Assembly (NCBI GenBank): GCA_902491565.1
Contig: CABUIE010000003.1
Span: 1-64,000 of the forward strand
DNA length: 64,000 nt
From: an uncultured Collinsella sp.
GTDB taxonomy: Bacteria > Actinomycetota > Coriobacteriia > Coriobacteriales > Coriobacteriaceae
Direction of reading: 5' to 3'
Below are positions 51,097-59,585 of this stretch, piece by piece (position 1 is the stretch's first letter; each line of letters starts with the position of its first letter). The position numbers were made by a program, and so were the translations under genes. A model generated the notes under the pieces. That model made no database searches and was not told where the DNA came from. It saw only the letters and a list, made by a program, of their open reading frames with translations.

Positions 51097-51165
51097 TTTC
51101 AAAGCATAAGGTTGGCGCCGTGCGTTATCGAAGCGGTGCTTGAATAGCTTACGTTGGAGCCCGAA

Positions 51166-51182
51166 AATGGGTTCAACCCATT
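51166..51182. promoter_or_regulatory. palindrome upstream of serine recombinase
   Basis: Perfect palindrome AATGGGTT-C-AACCCATT, 78 bases before the recombinase start. It could be a regulatory or crossover-associated site; no second copy was noticed in the window. Confidence 0.35.
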
Positions 51183-51260
51183 CGCGAAATTTGCACGCCC
51201 TATTGTGAGTGGGCTCTCAGATGAGCTGAAGCTGCCATCGTGCGGCTGATAGGGGCAATT

Positions 51261-51896
51261 ATGAAAAACAGAATCTATGGGTATGCTCGAGTTTCGTCAG
51301 CAGATCAGAACCTGGATCGCCAACTGGATGCGCTGGAGCAGTTTCCGGTCCAAACGAATTTGATCTATGCTGACAAAGCGAGTGGAAAGGACTTCAGGCG
51401 TCCTCAGTACCGGCGTCTTCTTCGTCGTCTGCGCGAAGGGGACGTTCTGGTGATTAAGAGTATCGATCGATTGGGTCGCGACTACCGTGAAGTTATCGAT
51501 GAATGGCGTCGCCTAACGACGGACAAACGCGTTGCCATCGTGGTGCTCGATATGCCATTGCTTGATACACGCGAACAACCCAATGGAATTACGGGGACTT
51601 TTATTGCCGATCTAGTGCTTCAGGTTTTGAGCTACGTGGCTCAGGTGGAGCGCGAAAACATAAAGCAAAGACAAGCTGAAGGTATTGCTTCGGCGCGATC
51701 GCGCGGCATTCGATTTGGACGCCCAATGATCGAGCGTCCAGAAAACTATCGTTCAGTTGTCCAATCATTTAAAGGAGGTGGGGTGACAAGGCGGGACGCT
51801 GCCGCACTATTGGGCGTTAGTCCGTCGACGTTTGATCGTTGGAGACGGGCGGATTCAGCTATTGTTGACCGCCCGCCGTTTAATCGTTCGCTTTAA
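51261..51896 (+). CDS. serine recombinase (resolvase/invertase family)
   Basis: A 211-residue site-specific recombinase. YGYARVSSADQNLDRQLDAL contains the catalytic Ser. SGKDFRRPQYRRLLRRLREGDVLV and IKSIDRLGRDYREVI carry the conserved Arg residues. The central helix VLSYVAQVERENIKQRQAEG and a C-terminal helix-turn-helix (GGVTRRDAAALLGVSPSTFDRW) complete the Hin/Tn3 resolvase plan. AGGGG lies 6 bases before ATG 51261. It is the first gene of the AT-richer region up to 54830, whose mobility it may explain. No inverted crossover pair was identified. Confidence 0.92.
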   Translation: MKNRIYGYARVSSADQNLDRQLDALEQFPVQTNLIYADKASGKDFRRPQYRRLLRRLREGDVLVIKSIDRLGRDYREVIDEWRRLTTDKRVAIVVLDMPLLDTREQPNGITGTFIADLVLQVLSYVAQVERENIKQRQAEGIASARSRGIRFGRPMIERPENYRSVVQSFKGGGVTRRDAAALLGVSPSTFDRWRRADSAIVDRPPFNRSL

Positions 51897-52057
51897 CTAG
51901 ACAATTTGATGAGGGTAGTATTCTTACGCGGGCCCGCTCCTTCCCTCAGCATTTATCCAGTTCACGCCCTTAAACCAAATAGTGCCACCGCGTTGTCAAT
52001 TCGTCTGCTTTTTGATGAGGGGCTATGAGTTGCAACGTCAATCGAAGGGAAATAGTC

Positions 52058-52873
52058 GTGAAACGAAATATTACTAAAAAGATGCCCATGATGGGTTTGC
52101 TTGTACTACTCATCTGTTCTCTGGGGTTCATTTCGGCCTGTTCACAGAATGATGCAAACGCTGCAAAGTCGAAATATGTCGACGATAAGGCGATGAATGT
52201 TATCGCCGCCGGGTTTGAGAGAAGGTCCGACGTCATTGAATCTAATGCAAACGATGATGATCCTCATTCAACCGAGAATATCCAGGAAGCTATTGAGGCC
52301 GAAATCAAGAACGACAAGGAACTCAAGAACGCTAGGTTTAAGGATTCCAAGATGCAACAGGACGTAATCACGTATCTGAATCTGCTTGATGACCAGCTTA
52401 AAGTGACCGAGGATTACTCGCAATCGTCTTCGGATTATTACGAAGAGTGGAATAAGGTCTACGATAAGCGGTCTGCGCAGCTCAAAAAGCTTGTTGATAA
52501 TTACGGGTTGGAAGTCGGGGAGAAATACGAGGATGATTTCAACGACTTAATTAAGAATGGAAAGTCCGTAGCAGAGAAGACCCGCTACGAGGATGCCATC
52601 AACAGTTTGATTCAGGGAGCAAATTTCGAAAAATCGGATGACGGTTACGGTCTGTATACGTATACGGCGGTAGTTGAGAACACCTCTGGTATATCGTTCT
52701 CTAACGTCAGCCTGACACTTGCTCTCTATGATGCAGATGACATCAAAGCGGAGGAGACCTATGCGGACACTTCTTCGTGGGCGCCGGGTGAGAAAGTCAA
52801 GTTCGAGGCAATGTCCGATGTTGACGCCGCGCGCGTTGTCGCATCTGTTTCCAGCTACGATGTAAATAAATAA
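52058..52873 (+). CDS. FxLYD-domain-like lipoprotein
   Basis: A 271-residue predicted lipoprotein. GTG 52058 follows AAGGG after 8 bases. The basic N-terminus and helix (MMGLLVLLICSLGFISAC) end in lipobox ISAC. An acidic, helical region (about 35-180) with many Asp, Glu and Lys residues precedes a C-terminal beta domain, YTYTAVVENTSGISFSNVSL then LALYDADDIKAEE and WAPGEKVKFEA. That pattern matches the FxLYD domain of secreted and surface proteins. Base composition is AT-richer than in the flanking housekeeping genes. It is followed after 214 bases by the DUF4230 gene. Confidence 0.75.
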   Translation: MKRNITKKMPMMGLLVLLICSLGFISACSQNDANAAKSKYVDDKAMNVIAAGFERRSDVIESNANDDDPHSTENIQEAIEAEIKNDKELKNARFKDSKMQQDVITYLNLLDDQLKVTEDYSQSSSDYYEEWNKVYDKRSAQLKKLVDNYGLEVGEKYEDDFNDLIKNGKSVAEKTRYEDAINSLIQGANFEKSDDGYGLYTYTAVVENTSGISFSNVSLTLALYDADDIKAEETYADTSSWAPGEKVKFEAMSDVDAARVVASVSSYDVNK

Positions 52874-53087
52874 GTTCTGCACGGAAGGGGCGGGTTAATC
52901 GGCAATGAATGGTTGACCTGCCCGTTTTATGCCAATTATTGAACAACAAGTGCTGCGAACGAATGCGTATTATTTCGGATTGCAAACAACTGCCCTCGTC
53001 TAAAGACATGCTGAAAACGACAATTAAGGCATGAGGTATAACCCACGGCAGTTTCTTAAATAACAGGGATTTTGAAAGGAATAGGGG

Positions 53088-53759
53088 ATGGATGAGATAG
53101 AGGAAGGCATGGGGGCGCTGAAAGCGAAACTCGGGAGAATCCTGACAAAGCCCAAGGTATTCTTTGCGGGCCTGGCGCTTGGTGGAGTGATTGTGGCTGT
53201 ACTTTTCATTACCATCTTTAATAACGGCAAAGCTGCGGGCGCGAAAGAAACGACCCCCAATACGCTTTCCCCGTCGGTCGTGTTTGAACGCATCGCTTCC
53301 CAGAACGAGATGGTTTCTGCATCGCAGAACTATGCGATTGTCGATAAGGTGACGGATACCAAGAGGTTTTTCGATTGGTTTGATATCCCGTTTACGGAAA
53401 ACAGCTTTTGGTACCGCTATGTGGGAACCATTAAGGCGGGTGTGAATCTCGAGACGGCAGAGATACATACAAACAAGAAAAAGCTGACCATTACGATGGA
53501 TGAGCCTTATGTAATCTCGAACACGCCGGATATGAATAAGTCGGGTGCTCTCGAGGAACGCAACAACATCCTCAATCCCATTGAGGTCAAAGACGTCACG
53601 GCGTTTGAAGCGCAGTGCAAGGAGCGGAGTGAAAGCGAGGCCATCAAGGATGGCAAGCTGCTCGAAGAGGCTCGAGTGAACGCCGAAGCAAATTTCCGTG
53701 CGATGTTCAACTCGGCATTTGGTGATGAATATACGGTTGATTTCGACTATCGGAAATAG
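53088..53759 (+). CDS. DUF4230-domain membrane-anchored protein
   Basis: A 223-residue protein with an N-terminal cytoplasmic stretch, one membrane helix (about 23-45, VFFAGLALGGVIVAVLFITIF) and an extracytoplasmic domain. That domain has the DUF4230 features VVFERIASQNEMVSASQNYAI, FWYRYVGTIKAGVNLE and LTITMDEPYVISNTPD. The family has no established function that I know. AGGAATAGGGG lies directly upstream of ATG 53088. Its stop is 9 bases before the 353-residue gene, so the two are surely co-transcribed. Confidence 0.8.
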   Translation: MDEIEEGMGALKAKLGRILTKPKVFFAGLALGGVIVAVLFITIFNNGKAAGAKETTPNTLSPSVVFERIASQNEMVSASQNYAIVDKVTDTKRFFDWFDIPFTENSFWYRYVGTIKAGVNLETAEIHTNKKKLTITMDEPYVISNTPDMNKSGALEERNNILNPIEVKDVTAFEAQCKERSESEAIKDGKLLEEARVNAEANFRAMFNSAFGDEYTVDFDYRK

Positions 53760-53768
53760 GAGGTCACT

Positions 53769-54830
53769 ATGGAGGATAAAGACGATCTAGCTGTTGTCGA
53801 AAGGGAGGAGCTGTCGCGACATAAGCAGAGTTTTGATATCCGTAAGGCCGCTGCTGGGTTGGTTGATGGCGCCGGAAGCGCGATGGCGGGCGCGGTTGCA
53901 ACCGTACAGAAAGTTGCCGATGGTGCAATGCGTGCTGCAACTCCGATGGTCGATGACGCCTTGGCGGCTATTGCTGATGCGGCCGATGGTGCGGCAGGTG
54001 CTGCTGCGGATATTGGTGACGCCGTCAACGATTGGGCATACCAGCAACAGCTCAATAGGTACAGGCCTGTAACCAAAGAGGTCTATCAGAGCCCTTCATT
54101 CCATTTGCCGAACATGATTCGAATTGTTGACGGAAATGAGCGTCGGGACATCGATGTCTGTAGGGATGCTATTGGTTGGTTGGATACTGTTAAGGGCACG
54201 CAGATTTTTAATTTGTACCGCGAAGCAATTGGGGATAGCGAGCTGTCTTTCTACCCTAAACCATCTCTTTATTCCACATATTACATAGATGCTTTTGATC
54301 GGTCTCGCTTTGTTGATCTTGACTCCTATTTCGCAACCATGCAACAAGACAAGATGGCCGAGTTGAGACGGATTGCGTTCATGCTTGGCGCGAAGCGCTG
54401 CAAGTTGGAGGTGACGGAGTACGAGGAAACTCGGAGAGGCCACCAGGTTAAGGGAAATGCCAAAGCGGGAAAGAAGGGCTCGGCTCGAATCAACGGCTCT
54501 TTGAGCGATTTAACGAGAAATGAGAAGAAAATCCTGTTTACACAGGAATTCGAGGGAGACATGGTTCCACAGCGCCCTGAACTCCATTGGTATGCCCATG
54601 ACTCTGACATTCTCTTGTTAATCGAAACGAGATGCGGTGGAGAGGATAAAAACAAGGCGAAGAGTTATCGGGTTGAATTGAAAAGCGAGACGACCATGAC
54701 CATGTCAGTATCGCTTGCTATGGCTATCGATGAGGCATGCAGCAAGCTGAACATAAGGGCGAATTCGAGCCTGACAAGCCAAGCTAAGCGAGAACTTCGG
54801 CAGTCGTTTGTATTTGAAGTTGAATTCTGA
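53769..54830 (+). CDS. unrecognised protein, 353 residues
   Basis: I do not recognise this protein. The N-terminal part (about 20-95) is an Ala/Gly-rich amphipathic helix region (IRKAAAGLVDGAGSAMAG, DALAAIADAADGAAGAAADI) without a clear signal peptide. A globular part follows, with SFHLPNMIRIV and ELSFYPKPSLYSTYYI. The last 130 residues look beta-rich (CKLEVTEYEETRRGHQV, ELHWYAHDSDILLLIETR, SYRVELKSETTMTMSV). A basic glycine-lysine loop (KGNAKAGKKGSARING) lies near residue 232. AGGAGG is 6 bases before the ATG. It is co-transcribed with the DUF4230 gene, suggesting a joint membrane-associated role. Confidence 0.7.
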   Translation: MEDKDDLAVVEREELSRHKQSFDIRKAAAGLVDGAGSAMAGAVATVQKVADGAMRAATPMVDDALAAIADAADGAAGAAADIGDAVNDWAYQQQLNRYRPVTKEVYQSPSFHLPNMIRIVDGNERRDIDVCRDAIGWLDTVKGTQIFNLYREAIGDSELSFYPKPSLYSTYYIDAFDRSRFVDLDSYFATMQQDKMAELRRIAFMLGAKRCKLEVTEYEETRRGHQVKGNAKAGKKGSARINGSLSDLTRNEKKILFTQEFEGDMVPQRPELHWYAHDSDILLLIETRCGGEDKNKAKSYRVELKSETTMTMSVSLAMAIDEACSKLNIRANSSLTSQAKRELRQSFVFEVEF

Positions 54831-54848
54831 CGTGAATTGTTAGCAGCC

Positions 54849-54883
54849 AAATGCGGCAAAGGGACTGTCCCTTTGCCGCATTT
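54849..54883. repeat. class A 3'-end palindrome, copy 5 (variant)
   Basis: Arms AAATGCGGCAAAGGGAC and GTCCCTTTGCCGCATTT. Relative to copies 1, 3 and 4 TGTGAC is TGCGGC in the left arm and GTCACA is GCCGCA in the right arm, so pairing is kept. Confidence 0.85.
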
Positions 54884-54959
54884 GATGTCAAAACCATTTT
54901 GTCAAGGACTAGAGAGTTTGAAAGTCTACCATTTCTACCCCGTCTCCTAATGGCAGGTT

Positions 54960-55559
54960 TTACATGCCGGCAAAGCCTGTTTGGCGTAGGGCCTCGTAGA
55001 GGACGATGGCGGCGCTGTTGGAGAGGTTGAGGGCGCTGATGCGGTAGTCGTCGGGATTGACGAAGTTGCCGCAGATATCCTGCCGAAGGATGGCCTCGTG
55101 GCTGTCCTCGGTATGTCCCAGCGATTCCTCGTGGGCTTCCCATGCCTCGGCGTTATCGAGTGAGTCACAATCGCGCAGCATCGGGATGCGCTCGCAGCGC
55201 TCGGGCGCCGCGGCAAGCAGTGGCTCGGGAATGCCCGAGCTCTCGCTGCCAAAGACCAAGTAGTCGCCATCACGGTAGGTACTCTGCGCATAGGTACGGC
55301 GTGCCTTTTTGGTCAGCAGATGCAGGCGCTCGTCGGCGGGGGAGAGGTCGTTACGCGCAAGAAAATCCTCCCAGCCGGCATAAGTCGTCACGTCCAAGTT
55401 TTGCCAGTAGCCCAGTCCGGCGCGACGCACCGTCTTGTCGTCGAGTGAAAACCCCAGCGGCTCCACCAGATGCAGGCGGGCGCCGGTAACCACGCAGGTG
55501 CGGCCGATATTGCCCGTATTGGCCGGAATCTCGGGCGCATACAGCACAATGTTGAACAT
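54960..55559 (-). CDS. trmL: tRNA (cytidine34-2'-O)-methyltransferase TrmL-like, with insertion
   Basis: A 199-residue SPOUT methyltransferase that modifies the wobble base of tRNA-Leu in known members. Motif 1 APEIPANTGNIGRTC, LVEPLGFSLDDKTVRRAGLGY, motif 2 VFGSESSGIPE and motif 3 SALNLSNSAAIVLYEALRQ are present. Typical TrmL has about 155-160 residues; here about 40 extra residues (about 129-173, RDCDSLDNAEAWEAHEESLG and beyond) lie between motifs 2 and 3. AAGGAG is 5 bases before ATG 55559. Confidence 0.88.
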   Translation of the reverse strand: MFNIVLYAPEIPANTGNIGRTCVVTGARLHLVEPLGFSLDDKTVRRAGLGYWQNLDVTTYAGWEDFLARNDLSPADERLHLLTKKARRTYAQSTYRDGDYLVFGSESSGIPEPLLAAAPERCERIPMLRDCDSLDNAEAWEAHEESLGHTEDSHEAILRQDICGNFVNPDDYRISALNLSNSAAIVLYEALRQTGFAGM

Positions 55560-55580
55560 GAATCTCCTTGGCATAGAACG

Positions 55581-55615
55581 AAAAACCACCACGAAGGGGC
55601 GCCTTCGTGGTGGTT
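55581..55615 (-). terminator. intrinsic terminator after CobW-family gene
   Basis: Perfect 13-bp stem AACCACCACGAAG / CTTCGTGGTGGTT, loop GGGCGC, with TTTTT on the minus strand. It ends the transcript of the 55655-56785 gene. Confidence 0.85.
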
Positions 55616-55654
55616 AGCGGTTACGTGGGCGGGCAAACGCTCGCTTCGATAAAC

Positions 55655-56785
55655 CTAGGCGCGGTGCCAGTCGGTCAGGCAGGCATCGAGGGAGGCGATG
55701 AGCGCGTCCTTGTCCATGTGACGGCCGATGATGCACAGGCTTGTCATGCGGTCTCCCGTCTCGTCGTCCCAAATCTGCATGATTTCGGGGTTCTCGTCGA
55801 TGATCTTCTGCTTCTCGCCCTCGGGCGCCGAATCGACAAACAGGCCGTTCTCCATCAGGCGCATCTGGTGGCCGGCCTGCTCAAACATGTAGCACATGTC
55901 CGGATCGCCGGTCTGCCACAGCGGACCCTTGACGCGGATGACCTCGTCGGGCCACTCCTGCTCAACAAAATTGGTGAACTTCTGCAGGTCAAACGGCTTG
56001 CGGCGCGAGTACACAAAGGTCTCGATGTCGTACTCGAGCACCTCGGGGTCGTCGTGCTCCTCTGGATGCTCCATGGCCTCGATCCAGGCGGCGGAGTTGT
56101 AAGCGCGCATAAAGTCGAAGCGGTCGGTGTCGAGCAGCTCTTCCATGGGGACCTCGCCGTTTTGAGCCTCGACAATCACGGCGTCCTTCTGCAGGCTGCG
56201 CACGATGGCCTTGAGCTCGGCGATCTGCTCGGGACTCACGGTATCGGTCTTGTTGAGGATCAGCGTGGAGCAGAACTCGATCTGCTGGATGAGCAGGCTT
56301 TCGATGTCGTCCTCGTCGATATCCTCGGCCAGCAGGTCGCGACCGCCGTTGAACTCGTCGTACATGCGGGCGCAGTCGACCACGGCCACGATGTTGTCGA
56401 GCGCGAGCTTGGGCTCGCCGCCCACCTTGGCCTCGTCGCAGAAGCTCGAGATGGTGTAGGCGATGGGGATGGGCTCGCAAATACCCGATGCCTCGATGAT
56501 GATGTAGTCGAAGTCGCCCGAATCGGCGATGCCCTGCAGCTGGTTGGCAAGGTCGTCCGAAAGCGTGCAGCAGATGCAGCCGTTGGTGAGCGGGATGAGG
56601 TCATCGGTTTCGGAAAGACCGCCGTCGGCGATGAGGCTGGCGTCGACATTGATCTCGCCGATGTCGTTGACGATCACGGCGGCGCGGATGCCGCCGTCGT
56701 TAGCGAGGATGTGGTTGAGCAGCGTGGTCTTGCCGGCACCGAGGTATCCGGTAAGCATGATGATTTTCACGGGTTTGTTGGGCAT
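55655..56785 (-). CDS. CobW/COG0523-family GTPase
   Basis: A 376-residue GTPase of the metal-chaperone family. Walker A TGYLGAGKTTLLNHIL, the metal-binding GCICCTL (CxCC), EASGICEPIP and ILNKTDTV (G4) are present. A C-terminal domain (about 260-376) with YSRRKPFDLQKFTNFV follows. Members deliver zinc, cobalt or other metals to client enzymes; which metal is unclear. AAAGGAGGG precedes ATG 56785; an ATG at 56806 is an alternative. It is alone in its transcript and followed by a terminator. Confidence 0.9.
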   Translation of the reverse strand: MPNKPVKIIMLTGYLGAGKTTLLNHILANDGGIRAAVIVNDIGEINVDASLIADGGLSETDDLIPLTNGCICCTLSDDLANQLQGIADSGDFDYIIIEASGICEPIPIAYTISSFCDEAKVGGEPKLALDNIVAVVDCARMYDEFNGGRDLLAEDIDEDDIESLLIQQIEFCSTLILNKTDTVSPEQIAELKAIVRSLQKDAVIVEAQNGEVPMEELLDTDRFDFMRAYNSAAWIEAMEHPEEHDDPEVLEYDIETFVYSRRKPFDLQKFTNFVEQEWPDEVIRVKGPLWQTGDPDMCYMFEQAGHQMRLMENGLFVDSAPEGEKQKIIDENPEIMQIWDDETGDRMTSLCIIGRHMDKDALIASLDACLTDWHRA

Positions 56786-56871
56786 GTGCCCTCCTTTGTT
56801 AGACATGGCTTACAGTTGAATCATATGCCAAACGCCTGCTCTTATACCCACGCGCCGGCAAATAACACAGG

Positions 56872-57213
56872 CTACTCCCAGGCTCCCCATACATCGGGGC
56901 AATAACCGACGGTGGCCTTTTTGCCGTTGCGCACGATGGGCTCGGCCAAGACCTGCTGGTTCTCGAGCAGCTTGTCGAAGCGCTGGCTAGGGGTGAGGTG
57001 CTGGATGAGCGCGAGCGTCTCCTCGTCCTTAGCCTTGGGGTTGAGCAGCTTGTCGATGCCGCCGACCGCCTGCATCACGCTCGTGAGCTCGCCCTTGCTC
57101 ATCTCCTTTTCCTTAAGGTCGATAAACTGCACCTTAATGCGGCGCTCCTTAAAATAACGCTGAGCCTTCTTGGTATCGAAAGACTTTTTGGTGCCAAAAA
57201 TTTGCACGTTCAT
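56872..57213 (-). CDS. ArsC/Spx-like protein lacking the N-terminal active-site cysteine
   Basis: A 113-residue protein of the arsenate-reductase-like thioredoxin family. NVQIFGTKKSFDTKKAQRYF, KVQFIDLKEKEMSKGEL, the GGIDKLLNPKAK region and AEPIVRNGKKATVGYC fit the fold. Related proteins carry a Cys at the position of Ser11 (GTKKC or similar). Here the only Cys is near the C-terminus (GYCPDVW), so ordinary arsenate reductase chemistry seems excluded. GGAA lies about 8 bases before ATG 57213. It starts 17 bases after the reductase gene and is probably co-transcribed with it. Confidence 0.85.
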   Translation of the reverse strand: MNVQIFGTKKSFDTKKAQRYFKERRIKVQFIDLKEKEMSKGELTSVMQAVGGIDKLLNPKAKDEETLALIQHLTPSQRFDKLLENQQVLAEPIVRNGKKATVGYCPDVWGAWE

Positions 57214-57230
57214 GTATTTGTTCCGCCGTT

Positions 57231-57854
57231 CTACCTGATGAAGTTGGTGCGCTCGCGATCGGCTTCGGGGGCTTCGATGCCGGCGGCCTGTCCTGCCTCG
57301 ATACAATGCAGGAGCCAGGCCATGTTCTTGCCGATGTTGCGCATGGTGGCCAGGCCCTCGGCGTCTTGGGCGGCCTCGCCCGGTATGGCGCCAAACACGT
57401 TGTTCCAGTACGTGGAAGCAACCACGGGCATCTGGTTGATGGTGAAGTACTTATTGAGCACGTCGAAGGTGGTCGACGTGCCGCCGCGACGGGCAACGGC
57501 GACGGCAGCGCCCGGCTTGTGTGCAAAGGCTTTGCTGCCGGCATAGAAGGCGCGATCGAGGGCCGAAAGGATGCGTCCGCTGGGGTGCGCATAGTAGACG
57601 GGCGAGCCAAAGACAAAACCATCTGCCTGCTCGGCGGCAGCGATCAGCTCGTTCACCACGTCATCGTCAAAGGTGCAGCGGCAATCGAGCTTGCCGCACT
57701 GACCACAGCCAATGCAGTCGCGAATGGGCTTGGTGCCCAGCTGAAACACCTCGGTATCAATGCCTTCGGCATTGAGTTGCTCGGCGACCTCGGCGAGTGC
57801 GCGGGCGGTGTTGCCGTTTGCCTTGGGGCTGCCATTGACCAAAAGAACCTTCAT
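57231..57854 (-). CDS. NADPH-dependent FMN reductase/flavodoxin-fold protein
   Basis: A 207-residue flavoprotein of the iron-sulfur flavoprotein class. VNGSPKANGNTARALAEVAEQL is the FMN phosphate loop. The cluster CIGCGQCGKLDCRCTFDDD matches the Cys-rich loop of such proteins and may hold a 4Fe-4S centre, and FGSPVYYAHPSGRILSALDRAFY is conserved in the family. GGGAG is 6 bases before ATG 57854. It is followed by the ArsC-like gene. Confidence 0.88.
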   Translation of the reverse strand: MKVLLVNGSPKANGNTARALAEVAEQLNAEGIDTEVFQLGTKPIRDCIGCGQCGKLDCRCTFDDDVVNELIAAAEQADGFVFGSPVYYAHPSGRILSALDRAFYAGSKAFAHKPGAAVAVARRGGTSTTFDVLNKYFTINQMPVVASTYWNNVFGAIPGEAAQDAEGLATMRNIGKNMAWLLHCIEAGQAAGIEAPEADRERTNFIR

Positions 57855-57928
57855 CACAAACTCCCTCTGCTGTCGGTGACTTCTGCAGAGGATTATCGCA
57901 CGATGGGGGAGGCGGTGTGGGCGCGGTG

Positions 57929-59458
57929 CTAATCCAGTTTGGTGCCTGGCACCTGCACGGCTTTCCCGAGCAACGCTTTGAGCTCGTTCAAAATGGAAAC
58001 GGGCTGACGGTCGACGCCGTCCAGATGGAGCGTGGCCACGCGAATGGGTGGCTGATATTCAAATGGGCCAAAGAGCACGGGCGAACCCAGGAACCGCTCG
58101 ATTTCCTCTGCAATCGCATCGGTTTCTTCGGGATCAAAGTCGTCGAAAAGAGCCACGAACATCGGCCCCGTCGAGCGGAACATACGACCCTTACCGCGCG
58201 AGCATTCCACCAGACAGGCGGCACATTCTGCCAAAACGCGGTCGCCCGCATCAAAGCCAAAGCGGGCATTGACCTGAGCGATATCGTCGATTTTGATGGC
58301 GATCAAACCAGCCTTGCGCGCCACGCGACGCATTTCGCCAATGGCGTTGACCAGGGCGTGAATATCGCCCAAGCCGGTCACGGAATCGGTCGTATCTGCC
58401 AAGCTTCGGTTGATGATAATGCCCACATACATGCCGGGCTCGGTATCGGTGCCGTCCAAGCGGTAGCCCGTGCAGTCGCAAAGCACGTATTTTCCGGTGG
58501 CATCCATTACGCGATACTGCATGTAGTGGAAGTGCCACGTGCCGTTTATCACCATGTCGAGCTCGGCACGTACGTTGTCGCGGTCCTCGGGATGAACGCG
58601 GGCGAGCCACATGTCGAGTGAGTTAAAAGGGTGCTGGGAGGGCAGGTCAAAATCGCGCACGGCGTTAACCGGCCATTGCGATTCTCCCGTATCGAGATTG
58701 AGGATAAACGGATAGCGCGTCTCGGAGCTCATGGAGATCGCTTGGAACACCCGGTCGTTGCAGGGAAGCTGATCGACGATTGGGCGTTGCGGCGCGTCAT
58801 CGTCTTTCGGTTGCTGCACACGATGCATAAGCTTATAGCGATACATTTTGCGATCGGCATCCATCGTCATCTGGCGACGCGTGTCGCCAGCAAGTGGATC
58901 GACGCGCGAGCAGCCAAAGCTAAAGCTGCCGATCATGGGCGCCTTGCCACCTGAGCTCGCCTCGATCAGCCCGGCACGTACCTGCTCCAAGCGCTGCTCG
59001 AGTTCGGTCTCGTTTGCGGAGAGCGAGATAAGCACAAACTCGTCTCCACCGATACGGAACAGCATCTCATCGTGCTCCATGGTTTCGGAGAGCGTGCGGC
59101 AGATGCCCAGAATATAGCGATTGCCTTCGGCGTGGCCAAACCTATCATTGCAATGCTTGAGATGGTCGATGTCAATATAGGCGCAGGTGAAGGGATCGCC
59201 TTTGCGCCAGAGTTGCTCGACGTGACGGTCGAATCCGTTGCGGTTGCCCAAGTTGGTGAGCGGATCGATATAGGCGTTGCGCTCAAGCAGCTGGCGCTCT
59301 TGTTGCAGGATGGCATGCGTCTTTTGCAGTTGCTCACCAACGGCGCGTAGCTCAGCAGGCAGCGCGGCAACATCGAGTTCGGCGGTCGAGACGCCGTTCG
59401 CAAGTCGCTGAAGATAGGCAATAATCGATTGCTCGCCCAGGCGATATGACTCGTTCAT
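57929..59458 (-). CDS. diguanylate cyclase with PAS and degenerate GGDEF domains
   Basis: A 509-residue cytoplasmic signalling protein. A short coiled N-terminus (about 20-65) leads to an active GGDEF domain (RIGGDEF, 137-141), which makes cyclic di-GMP from two GTP. A PAS-like domain (about 230-350, with FILNLDTGESQWPVNAVRDF) follows. The last domain is GGDEF-like but its signature is lost (MFRSTGPMFVALFDD), so it may bind ligand only. AAGGAGG is 9 bases before ATG 59458. It lies 128 bases after the GGDEF-EAL gene on the same strand and shares its architecture. Confidence 0.85.
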   Translation of the reverse strand: MNESYRLGEQSIIAYLQRLANGVSTAELDVAALPAELRAVGEQLQKTHAILQQERQLLERNAYIDPLTNLGNRNGFDRHVEQLWRKGDPFTCAYIDIDHLKHCNDRFGHAEGNRYILGICRTLSETMEHDEMLFRIGGDEFVLISLSANETELEQRLEQVRAGLIEASSGGKAPMIGSFSFGCSRVDPLAGDTRRQMTMDADRKMYRYKLMHRVQQPKDDDAPQRPIVDQLPCNDRVFQAISMSSETRYPFILNLDTGESQWPVNAVRDFDLPSQHPFNSLDMWLARVHPEDRDNVRAELDMVINGTWHFHYMQYRVMDATGKYVLCDCTGYRLDGTDTEPGMYVGIIINRSLADTTDSVTGLGDIHALVNAIGEMRRVARKAGLIAIKIDDIAQVNARFGFDAGDRVLAECAACLVECSRGKGRMFRSTGPMFVALFDDFDPEETDAIAEEIERFLGSPVLFGPFEYQPPIRVATLHLDGVDRQPVSILNELKALLGKAVQVPGTKLD

Positions 59459-59585
59459 GATGGATAACCTCCTTGGGCGGAACAACGGTTTGTATCATAT
59501 CCCCAATTTGGTTTGAATTGGGGATATAAGTTAGCTAATGGAGACAAATACCCCCTTCGACGGTGGCGTTTTGCGCACGAGCGTA

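Noticed and set aside
51110..51260. Invertible promoter controlled by the serine recombinase
   Set aside because: Only one short palindrome was found; no pair of inverted crossover sites is visible.
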